Assembly (NCBI RefSeq): GCF_000761215.1
Contig: NZ_CP009438.1
Coordinates: 3,465,001-3,529,000, forward strand
Source: Streptomyces glaucescens
Lineage (GTDB): Bacteria > Actinomycetota > Actinomycetes > Streptomycetales > Streptomycetaceae
Direction: 5' to 3'
DNA length: 64,000 bases
Shown here one piece after another: positions 26,385 to 33,140 of this stretch. Each line of letters begins with the position of its first letter. The stretch's first letter is position 1. Under the pieces are notes generated by a model. The model saw only the letters and a program-made list of their open reading frames with translations. It did no database searches and was not told the origin of the DNA. The translations under genes and the position numbers were made by a program.

Positions 26385-26972
26385 ATGACCGTCCTTGAAG
26401 ACAGGATCGCGATGGCCGAGAGCGACAACACGATGACGCTCGACGACATGTTCGAGCGGCTCGAGAAGATGCCCGTCCCCGAGGGATACAAGGTCGAGAT
26501 CGTCGAGGGGACCGTCTACATGTCGCCGCAGCGGGACACCCACTGGGAGATCATCCTGGACATCGTCGAACAGCTGCGCACGAAGTATCCGCGCAAGCGC
26601 ATCAAGTCCGACGTGCGGATCGACTACCCGGGACACCTCAACGGCTTCGCGACCGACGTGACCGTGATTGCGGAGGACGCCACGAAGACGGAGAGCGGCC
26701 ACTGGTGCTGCGAGGACGTCATGTTCGTCGCCGAGATCATCTCCAGGAGCACCGGCCAGAACGACTACGGCCCCAAGAAGACCGCCTACGCCACCGCCGA
26801 AGTCCCGGTCTACCTGGTCGCCGACCCGTACCAGGGCCGCTGCCACCTCTACACCGATCCCAAGGACGGTGACTACGAGGTCGAGACGATCGTCTCCTTC
26901 GGCAAGGACCTCGACCTCACCGGCACCGTCGTCGACCTCGTGCTGAGGACGGACGAGTTCCCCCGCGACTGA
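26385..26972 (+). CDS. Uma2-family protein (PD-(D/E)XK-like nuclease fold)
   Basis: A 195-aa DUF820/Uma2 protein. Visible catalytic-core features are YKVEIVEGTVYMSP, H in DTHWEIILDIVEQL, the acid in GFATDVTVIAEDA, and EIISRSTGQNDYGPKKTAYATAEVPVYLVAD, where the E, D, K and Y match the restriction-endonuclease-like motif. The family is greatly expanded in streptomycetes and cyanobacteria without clear function. No methylase or transposase lies nearby. GGGAGGAG... purine-rich sequence lies 8-20 nt before the ATG. Confidence 0.85.
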   Translation: MTVLEDRIAMAESDNTMTLDDMFERLEKMPVPEGYKVEIVEGTVYMSPQRDTHWEIILDIVEQLRTKYPRKRIKSDVRIDYPGHLNGFATDVTVIAEDATKTESGHWCCEDVMFVAEIISRSTGQNDYGPKKTAYATAEVPVYLVADPYQGRCHLYTDPKDGDYEVETIVSFGKDLDLTGTVVDLVLRTDEFPRD

Positions 26973-26986
26973 CCGCCGGCCCGCCC

Positions 26987-27021
26987 TTGCTTCGAGCGCA
27001 CTCCAAGCCGTTGGCTAGGTG
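26987..27021 (+). promoter_or_regulatory. MerR-type operator and promoter of the aldo/keto reductase gene
   Basis: CTTCGAG-CGCA-CTCCAAG (26990-27007) is a near-perfect dyad (6 of 7 pairs) that overlaps a TTGCTT -35-like box (26987-26992) and precedes a TAGGTG -10-like box (27016-27021). An elongated spacer containing a dyad is the mark of MerR-family activation. No merR gene is adjacent. Confidence 0.45.
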
Positions 27022-27024
27022 TTC

Positions 27025-28017
27025 ATGAAGTACACGCAGCTCGGACGTACGGGACTCAAGGTCAGCCGCCTCGTCCTCGGCACCATGAACTTCGGCCCGC
27101 AGACCGACGAGGCCGACAGCCACACGATCATGGACGCCGCCCTGGACGCGGGCATCAACTTCTTCGACACCGCGAACGTGTATGGATGGGGGGAGAACAA
27201 GGGCCGCACCGAGCAGATCATCGGCAGCTGGTTCGCCAAGGGCGGCGGGCGCCGCGACAAGGTCGTCCTGGCCACCAAGGTGTACGGCAACATGGCCGGG
27301 GACGGCCCGTCCACCTGGCCCAACCACGACAAGCTGTCCGCGGTGAACATCCGCCGCGCGGTCGACGCCAGCCTCCAGCGCCTCGGCACCGACCACATCG
27401 ACGTCTACCAGTTCCACCACATCGACCGGGCCACCCCGTTCGAGGAGATCTGGCAGGCCATCGACGTCCTCGTGCAGCAGGGCAAGATCCTCTACGCCGC
27501 CTCCAGCAACTTCCCCGGCTACAAGATCGCCCAGGCCAACGAGGCCGCCGCCCGGCGCGGCTCCCTCGGTCTGGTCAGCGAACAGTGCCTCTACAACCTG
27601 TTCGAGCGGCGCGCCGAGATGGAGGTCATCCCGGCCGCCCAGGAGTACGGGCTGGGCGTCATCCCCTGGTCGCCGCTGCACGGCGGCCTGCTCGGCGGAG
27701 TGATCCGCAAGGAGGGCGAGGGCAGCCGCCGCGCCTCCGGCCGGTCCGCCGAGACCCTCGCCGACCCGGCCGTGCGCGCCCGGATCCAGTCGTACGAGGA
27801 CCTGCTCGACAAGCACGGTCTGGAGCCCGGCGAGGTCGCCCTGGCCTGGCTGCTCACCCGCCCCGGCGTCACCGGCCCCATCGTCGGCCCGCGCACCCTG
27901 GCCCAGCTGGAGTCGGCCCTGCGCGCGCTCGAGCTGGAGCTGTCGCCGGAGCTGCTGACCGGCCTGGACGAGATCTTCCCGGGCCCGGGCCCGTCCCCGG
28001 AGGCCTTCGCCTGGTGA
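27025..28017 (+). CDS. Aldo/keto reductase
   Basis: A 330-aa NADPH-dependent (beta/alpha)8 oxidoreductase. Motifs: LGTMNFGPQTDE, the catalytic Asp/Tyr block GINFFDTANVYGWGENKGRTEQI, the catalytic Lys in VVLATKVYGNM, His in YQFHHIDRATPFEE, and the cofactor block VTGPIVGPRTLAQLESAL. It is the YajO/potassium-channel-beta-like subgroup, which reduces aldehydes, quinones or other toxic carbonyls. ATG 27025 fits the family start (MKYTQLGRTGLKVS); GTG 27019 is also in frame. The MerR-type operator upstream suggests induction by redox or electrophile stress. Confidence 0.9.
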   Translation: MKYTQLGRTGLKVSRLVLGTMNFGPQTDEADSHTIMDAALDAGINFFDTANVYGWGENKGRTEQIIGSWFAKGGGRRDKVVLATKVYGNMAGDGPSTWPNHDKLSAVNIRRAVDASLQRLGTDHIDVYQFHHIDRATPFEEIWQAIDVLVQQGKILYAASSNFPGYKIAQANEAAARRGSLGLVSEQCLYNLFERRAEMEVIPAAQEYGLGVIPWSPLHGGLLGGVIRKEGEGSRRASGRSAETLADPAVRARIQSYEDLLDKHGLEPGEVALAWLLTRPGVTGPIVGPRTLAQLESALRALELELSPELLTGLDEIFPGPGPSPEAFAW

Positions 28018-28041
28018 CACCGGGCAGCGGCCCGCGAGGGC

Positions 28042-28102
28042 GCGGGGAACTGCGCGACGAGCCGCGGACGGCCCGCGGCCGGAAGACGCGGCAGTTCCCC
28101 GC
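28042..28102. repeat. Interspersed inverted repeat acting as terminator
   Basis: GCGGGGAACTGC (28042-28053) is perfectly inverted at 28091-28102. Sequences of the form GCGCGGGGAACTGCGCGA are a familiar intergenic repeat in Streptomyces genomes, usually between convergent genes. Here it separates the plus-strand reductase from two minus-strand genes. Confidence 0.65.
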
Positions 28103-28104
28103 CG

Positions 28105-28194
28105 CTATCCTCCCAGCGCCGAAGCCAGGGCCACGACGACGAACATCAGCACGAGCGCACCGGCCATGATCCGGTTCCGGGTTTTCGGGTCCAC
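28105..28194 (-). CDS. 29-aa single-helix membrane protein
   Basis: A GTG-started micro-ORF: VDPKTRNRIMAGALVL then MFVVVALASALGG. A basic N-terminus is followed by one hydrophobic helix of about 18 residues, so a membrane micro-protein is expected. TAGTCT (28206-28201 on the minus strand) is a TANNNT -10 box exactly 6 nt before the GTG, so the mRNA is probably leaderless. This box overlaps the stop codon of the upstream thpR-like gene. No family name is recognised; similar 25-35 aa proteins occur in other streptomycetes, as far as I recall. Confidence 0.5.
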   Translation of the reverse strand: MDPKTRNRIMAGALVLMFVVVALASALGG

Positions 28195-28203
28195 GTACCG
28201 AGA

Positions 28204-28776
28204 CTAACCGGCCGCGCCCAGCGGCCAGCGGGCGACCGCCTCGTAGCGCGGCTGTGCGCCGGGCTCCGCGGACCGCGGGAGGCGGCTGCGCACCAGGACC
28301 AGCTCCGCCACCGTCCAGGTGCGGCTGGTGAACGCGTGGAGGGCCTGGACGTACGGCCGTACGTCCACGGCCGTCCGGCTGCGGGCCACCGTCAGGTGGG
28401 CCTGGTAGCGGCGGTGCTCCCCCATCGGGACACCCGCCTTGCGCGCCGCGGACTCCGCGCGGTCGGCCAGCAGCCGCAGCGTCGCCACGTCGCCGTCCGC
28501 GCCGGTCCACAGCGCCCGCCCGTGCCCGAACTGGCCGCCGCCGCGCAACGCCAGCGGGAAGGGCTCGGTGCGCCGCGCGGCGCGCTCCAGGCGGGCCGAG
28601 AGTTCCGGCAGCAGCTCCTCGTCCACCTCGCCGTAGAAGGCGAGCGTGAAGTGCCAGCCGGGGCGCCCGGTCCAGCGCAGCCCGCCCGCGCCGGGCAGCG
28701 CGCGCAGCGCGGCCAGCTCCGCGGCGAGCTCCCCGGCGACCTCGTCGGGCGGCAGCACGGCGGCGAAAAGTCTCAT
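28204..28776 (-). CDS. thpR: RNA 2',3'-cyclic phosphodiesterase (2'-5' RNA ligase family)
   Basis: A 190-aa 2H-phosphoesterase. The two catalytic HxT motifs are HFTLAFYGEVDEE and HLTVARSRTAVDV, about 85 residues apart as in LigT/ThpR. The start MRLFAAVLPPDEVAGELA is the classic family N-terminus, so ATG 28776 is used rather than the longer open frame. These enzymes hydrolyse 2',3'-cyclic phosphates on RNA ends; the ligase activity is mainly in vitro. It stands alone upstream of the 29-aa membrane ORF. Confidence 0.88.
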   Translation of the reverse strand: MRLFAAVLPPDEVAGELAAELAALRALPGAGGLRWTGRPGWHFTLAFYGEVDEELLPELSARLERAARRTEPFPLALRGGGQFGHGRALWTGADGDVATLRLLADRAESAARKAGVPMGEHRRYQAHLTVARSRTAVDVRPYVQALHAFTSRTWTVAELVLVRSRLPRSAEPGAQPRYEAVARWPLGAAG

Positions 28777-28986
28777 GCGGCCAGCGTGGCAGGGATCGGG
28801 CCGGAGATCACGCCGGATCGGAGGGGCGGGCCGGCGGCCGAGGAGACGTGCGCCGAGGAGTACGCCGCGCGGGCGGCGGCGTGCTGCACCGCGCACGCGG
28901 CACGAGGACCGCCCGGCGGGAAGCCCCTGCCGGGCCCGGCCGCGCCCGGCCCGGAGGGCACGCGCCCCCGGGGGCCGGTGGGCCGG

Positions 28987-30354
28987 TCAGGCCGCCGTCG
29001 CCAGCTCCTTGCGCCGCTCGCGCGGCACGAAGCGCACCGTCGGGTGCCCGTGGTTCCAGCCGACGGCGAGGCGCAGGCCGCCGGTGCGGGCGAGGATCAG
29101 GCCGATCGTGGCGGCGGCCAGCGCGGCGATCGCGCCGCCCGCGGCGAGACCGGCCCGGGCGCCGTAGGTGTCGGTGATCCAGCCGACGATCGGCGCGCCG
29201 ACCGGGGAGCCGCCGAGGAACACCATCATGTAGAAGGCCATCACCCGGCCGCGCATGGCCGGGTCGGTGGCCATCTGGATACCGGTGTTGGCGGTGACGT
29301 TGACCGTCATGCCGAAGATGCCGAGCGGGATCATCAGCGCCGCGAACATCCACAGCTGCGGGGTGGCCGCGGCGACGATCTCCACCGTGCCGAACACCAG
29401 CGCCGCCGTGCTCAGCACCCGCAGGCGGGCCGTGCCGCGCCGGGCGGCGAGCAGGGCACCGGTGAGGGAACCGACCGCCATGAGCGTGTTGAACAGGCTG
29501 TAGGTGCCGGCGCCGGCGTGGAAGACGTCGTCGGCGAAGGCGGTGAGGTAGACGGGGAAGTTGAAGGCGAAGGTGCCGACGAAGCCGACCAGGACGATCG
29601 GCCAGATCAGCTCCGGGCGGCCCGCGACGTAGCGCAGGCCCTCGCGCAGCTGGCCCTTGCCGCGCGGGGCGCGCTCGACGACGTGCAGGTCGCGGGCGCG
29701 CATCAGCAGCAGGCCGGCGATGGGCGCGACGAAGGACAGGCCGTTGAGCAGGAACGCCCAGCCGGTGCCGACGCCGGTGATCAGCAGGCCCGCGACGGCG
29801 GGGCCGACCAGTCGGGCCGACTGGAAGTTCGCCGAGTTCAGGCTGACCGCGTTGGGCAACTGGCCGGGGCCGACCATCTCGCTCACGAAGGACTGCCGGG
29901 CCGGGTTGTCGACGACCGTGGCGAGGCCGACGGCGAAGGCGGCGACGTACACGTGCCACACGGCGACGTGGCCGGTCAGGGTGAGTGCGGCGAGCGCGAG
30001 GCCGGTGACGGCCATGGCGGACTGGGTGACCAGCAGGAGGGGCCGCTTGGGGAGGCGGTCGACGAGGACGCCGCCGTACAGGCCGAACAGCAGCATCGGC
30101 AGGAACTGGAGCGCGGTGGTGACGCCGACGGCGGTGGCGGAGCCGGTGAGGCTCAGCACCAGCCAGTCCTGGGCGATGCGCTGCATCCAGGTGCCGATGT
30201 TGGAGACGACCTGGCCGAGGAAGAACAGGCGGTAGTTCCTGATCCTCAGCGAGCTGAACATGGAGGCCCGGCCGGTGCGGGGGGCCTCGGGGGCGGATGC
30301 GGTGTCGTGGGTGGTCGGTGCGGGGGCGGAGTCTGCTCCGGATCCCGTACTCAA
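28987..30354 (-). CDS. MFS transporter (MFS_3/enterobactin-exporter-like)
   Basis: A 455-aa major-facilitator protein with twelve predicted helices. Landmarks: FSSLRIRNYRLFFLGQVVSNIGTWMQ, the first cytoplasmic loop YGGVLVDRLPKRPLLL, DNPARQSFVSEMVGPGQLPNAVSLNS, and MRGRVMAFYMMVFLGGSPVG. This is the EntS/YbdA-like subgroup of drug or siderophore exporters. The best start is TTG 30354 because GGAGGAGG lies about 10 nt upstream and the tail before FSSLRI is normal for relatives. It is 30 nt downstream of a MarR gene and presumably co-transcribed. Confidence 0.88.
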   Translation of the reverse strand: MSTGSGADSAPAPTTHDTASAPEAPRTGRASMFSSLRIRNYRLFFLGQVVSNIGTWMQRIAQDWLVLSLTGSATAVGVTTALQFLPMLLFGLYGGVLVDRLPKRPLLLVTQSAMAVTGLALAALTLTGHVAVWHVYVAAFAVGLATVVDNPARQSFVSEMVGPGQLPNAVSLNSANFQSARLVGPAVAGLLITGVGTGWAFLLNGLSFVAPIAGLLLMRARDLHVVERAPRGKGQLREGLRYVAGRPELIWPIVLVGFVGTFAFNFPVYLTAFADDVFHAGAGTYSLFNTLMAVGSLTGALLAARRGTARLRVLSTAALVFGTVEIVAAATPQLWMFAALMIPLGIFGMTVNVTANTGIQMATDPAMRGRVMAFYMMVFLGGSPVGAPIVGWITDTYGARAGLAAGGAIAALAAATIGLILARTGGLRLAVGWNHGHPTVRFVPRERRKELATAA

Positions 30355-30384
30355 AAGGGTTCGCCTCCTCCTTGCGACTGCTGC

Positions 30385-30822
30385 CTACAGGTGCGCGAGC
30401 TTCTCCAGCACGGGGGCGGCGGCGCGCAGCTTGGCCCACTCGTCCTCGTCGAGGCCCTCCACCAGGGTGGCCAGGAAGGCGTTCCGCTTGCGGCGGCTCT
30501 CCTCCAGCATGGCTTCGGCCTGTTCGGTCGGCGTGACCACCTTCTGGCGCCGGTCCTCGGGGTGCGGCTCCAGCCGGACCAGCCCCTTGCCCTCCAGCAG
30601 CGCGACGATGCGGGTCATCGACGGCGGCTGGACGTGCTCCTTGCGGGCGAGTTCGCCCGGTGTGGCCCTGCCGCAGAGGGACAGGGTGCCCAGCACCGAC
30701 ATCTCGGTGGGGCTCAGTGACTCGTCGACCCGCTGGTGCTTGAGCCGACGGGACAGCCGCATGACGGCGGAGCGCAGGGAGTTCACGGCGGCAGCGTCGT
30801 CGCCATGGTTGAGGTCCGGCAT
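30385..30822 (-). CDS. MarR-family regulator
   Basis: A 145-aa winged-helix regulator. The DNA-binding part reads LSPTEMSVLGTLSLCGRATPGELARKEHVQPPSMTRIVALLEGKG, then the wing LVRLEPHPEDRRQKVV, typical MarR. It is the first gene of an operon with the MFS transporter and has its own perfect 9-bp inverted repeat immediately upstream of the start codon. Autoregulated control of the transporter by a phenolic or drug-like ligand is the likely arrangement. Confidence 0.9.
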   Translation of the reverse strand: MPDLNHGDDAAAVNSLRSAVMRLSRRLKHQRVDESLSPTEMSVLGTLSLCGRATPGELARKEHVQPPSMTRIVALLEGKGLVRLEPHPEDRRQKVVTPTEQAEAMLEESRRKRNAFLATLVEGLDEDEWAKLRAAAPVLEKLAHL

Positions 30823-30824
30823 GT

Positions 30825-30856
30825 TCTTTAGCGTAACTCATTACCCTCGCTAAAGA
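30825..30856. promoter_or_regulatory. MarR operator overlapping the marR promoter
   Basis: TCTTTAGCG (30825-30833) is perfectly inverted as CGCTAAAGA (30848-30856) in an unusually A/T-rich patch. On the minus strand TACGCT (30835-30830) gives a -10 box 7 nt before the ATG, so repressor binding would cover the promoter. Confidence 0.65.
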
Positions 30857-30978
30857 CCACTCGCAACAGCCGTCCCCGCCCGTGACTCGTACCACGAAAA
30901 CGCCGAATCTCACCCGAAGGGGTGATCCAGGAGTGGAAAGTCGTCCGCCGGCCCCGGCGTGCGCCGACCCTCGTCTCC

Positions 30979-31164
30979 ATGGGGACCAGCGTGCTCAGCC
31001 TGCGGATGGACGGGGAGCTGCTCGAACGGCTCCGGCACCACGCGGCGAAAAGCGGAATGAGCGTCCAGGACTATGTCGTCCGGACGCTCATCCGCCATGA
31101 CTTCGACGAGCGCTTCCAGGCCGCCGTCGAGGAGACCGAGAAGTTCTACGACGGGGTCACCTGA
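30979..31164 (+). CDS. Ribbon-helix-helix protein, orphan antitoxin-like
   Basis: A 61-aa protein: a beta strand SVLSLRMDGELLERLRHHA, turn AKSGMSVQDYVVRTLIRHD, then an acidic helix FDERFQAAVEETEKFYDG. This is the ribbon-helix-helix fold of Arc/ParD/VapB proteins, where the C-terminal acidic helix normally grips a toxin. No toxin gene is present on either side (MarR gene and purine permease are both on the other strand). ATG 30979 is preferred to an upstream in-frame start because the fold begins at MGTSVLSL. Confidence 0.7.
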   Translation: MGTSVLSLRMDGELLERLRHHAAKSGMSVQDYVVRTLIRHDFDERFQAAVEETEKFYDGVT

Positions 31165-31183
31165 GCCCCGCGCGCGGCACGGC

Positions 31184-32635
31184 TCAGGTGAGACCCAGCG
31201 CCGGCATCAGGTAGTAGAAGGCGAAGACCGCCGACACCGCGTACATCGCCGCCGGGACCTCCCGGCCCCGCCCGGCCGCCAGCCGCAGCACGGCGAACGT
31301 GATGAAGCCCATGCCGATGCCGTTGGTGATCGAGTAGGTGAACGGCATCATCAGCATCGTCACGAAGGCCGGCACGGCGATCGTGTAGTCCGCCCAGTCG
31401 ATCTCCTTGACCGATCCCGCCAGGATCAGGAAGCCCACCGCGACCAGCGCCGGTGTGGCCGCCTGCGAGGGGACCATGGTGGCGACCGGGGTCAGGAAGA
31501 GCGCCACGGCGAACAGACCGCCGGTGACGACGTTCGCGAAGCCGGTGCGGGCGCCCTCGCCGACCCCGGCCGTGGACTCCACGAAGGCGGTGGTGGCCGA
31601 GGAGGAGCTGGCGCCACCCGCGGCGACCGCGATGCCGTCGACGAACAGGACCTTGTTGATGCCCGGCATCTGGCCCTGGGCGTCGGTCAGCTTCGCCTCG
31701 TCGCCGACGCCCATGATCGTGCCCATCGCGTCGAAGAAGCACGACAGCAGCACGGTGAAGACGAACAGGACGCCGGTCAGCACGCCGACCTTCTCGAACC
31801 CGCCGAACAGGCTGACCTCGCCGACCAGGCCGAAGTCCGGGGTGGCGACCGGGTTGCCCGGCCACTTCGGGGTGGTCAGGCCCCAGGACGGCACCTTGGC
31901 GACGGCTTCGACGACGACCGCGACGACGGTCATCACGACGATCGAGATCAGGATCGCGCCGGGCACCTTGCGGACGATCAGCGCGAGGGTGAGCAGGGCG
32001 CCGAGGACGAAGACCAGCACCGGCCAGCCGTTGAGGTGGCCGTCGCCGCCGAGCTGGAGCGGGACGGTGGTGTGGGCGGCGTCCGGGATCCGGGAGACGA
32101 AGCCGGCGTCCACCAGGCCGATCAGCATGATGAACAGGCCGATGCCGATGGAGATCGCCTTGCGCAGCCCGAACGGCACGGCGTTCATCACGCGCTCGCG
32201 CAGGCCCGTGGCGACCAGCAGCATCACGACGAAGCCGGCCAGCACGACCATGCCCATCGCGTCCGGCCAGGACATCCGCGGCGCGAGCTGGAGCGCGACC
32301 ACCGAGTTCACGCCGAGACCGGCGGCGAGCGCGATCGGGACGTTGCCGACGACACCCATCAGCAGGGTGGTGAACGCCGCGGTCAGCGCGGTCGCGGTGA
32401 CCAGCTGGCCGTTGTCGAGCTGGTTGCCGTACATGTCCTTCGCGCTGCCGAGGATGATCGGGTTCAGCACGATGATGTAGGCCATCGCGAAGAAGGTGGC
32501 CAGACCGCCACGGACCTCGCGCGCCAGGGTGCTGCCACGCTCCGAGATCCTGAAGTAGCGGTCGAGGGCGCCGTGGGCGGACGCCTTGCCCGGCTGCTCG
32601 GGCGTGGGGACCTTGGCGGGAGCCGAGGTGGTCAT
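31184..32635 (-). CDS. NCS2 purine permease (AzgA type)
   Basis: A 483-aa transporter for adenine, guanine or hypoxanthine. Landmarks: LDRYFRISERGSTLAREVRGGLATFFAMAYIIVLNP, GLGVNSVVA, FGLRKAISIGIGLFI, and the substrate-site block FFDAMGTIMGVGDEAKLTD, all of the AzgA/PbuG branch with about 13-14 helices. ATG 32635 gives the standard N-terminus, with AGGAAA about 10 nt upstream. The region before it contains an A/T-rich dyad (32682-32691) that may be an operator for a purine-responsive repressor. Confidence 0.92.
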   Translation of the reverse strand: MTTSAPAKVPTPEQPGKASAHGALDRYFRISERGSTLAREVRGGLATFFAMAYIIVLNPIILGSAKDMYGNQLDNGQLVTATALTAAFTTLLMGVVGNVPIALAAGLGVNSVVALQLAPRMSWPDAMGMVVLAGFVVMLLVATGLRERVMNAVPFGLRKAISIGIGLFIMLIGLVDAGFVSRIPDAAHTTVPLQLGGDGHLNGWPVLVFVLGALLTLALIVRKVPGAILISIVVMTVVAVVVEAVAKVPSWGLTTPKWPGNPVATPDFGLVGEVSLFGGFEKVGVLTGVLFVFTVLLSCFFDAMGTIMGVGDEAKLTDAQGQMPGINKVLFVDGIAVAAGGASSSSATTAFVESTAGVGEGARTGFANVVTGGLFAVALFLTPVATMVPSQAATPALVAVGFLILAGSVKEIDWADYTIAVPAFVTMLMMPFTYSITNGIGMGFITFAVLRLAAGRGREVPAAMYAVSAVFAFYYLMPALGLT

Positions 32636-32681
32636 TGGTGGTTTCCTACGAGCAGAAGTGGTCAGAGACAAACGGTTTCAG

Positions 32682-32691
32682 TATGAACATA
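32682..32691. promoter_or_regulatory. A/T-rich dyad upstream of the purine permease
   Basis: TATG-AA-CATA is a perfect dyad inside a conspicuous A/T-rich run (about 32670-32705), 47 nt before the permease start codon. In such GC-rich DNA this marks a promoter or operator. The regulator is unknown. Confidence 0.35.
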
Positions 32692-32748
32692 TGAGTCCTT
32701 GATTGCCATCTCCGCGCGTAGAACCGTTCCGCGCCTAGACTGCTCGGC

Positions 32749-33006
32749 ATGGAGAAGTGGACCCCGAAGCACGAGGCGCCGGAGCCCCTGGAGGGCCCCG
32801 TGGTCGCCACCATCACCGGCGGCACCGTCCTCTGGTTCGTCCTCTTCCTGGCCCAGCTCCCCTTCTACGGCTGGTTCGACGAGCACGGGCACACCTGGTG
32901 GGTGTGGACCTGCCTGGCCGGCGGCGGCCTGGGCCTGATCGGCATCTGGTACGTCCGCAAGCGGGACGCCGCCCTCAAGCGCGCGGCACGGGAACGCACC
33001 CCCTAG
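32749..33006 (+). CDS. DUF2530 membrane protein
   Basis: An 85-aa actinobacterial protein with two helices: VATITGGTVLWFVLFLAQLPF and WWVWTCLAGGGLGLIGIWYV, followed by the basic tail RKRDAALKRAARE. This layout and the PLEGPVVATI... start are those of DUF2530, a family of unknown function. TAGACT (32736-32741) is a -10 box 7 nt before the ATG, so the mRNA is probably leaderless. It is divergent from the purine permease. Confidence 0.82.
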   Translation: MEKWTPKHEAPEPLEGPVVATITGGTVLWFVLFLAQLPFYGWFDEHGHTWWVWTCLAGGGLGLIGIWYVRKRDAALKRAARERTP

Positions 33007-33140
33007 GGGGGCGTCCCGGGACGGCCCCGCCCGCCCCGTACGACCGGGGCAGGACACCGCCGCGACCCCGCTCCTCCCCCGGTCGGATCTTCCGCGCATT
33101 CGGCGAGTGAAGCCCCGAATCCGCACGTACCGTCGAATGC

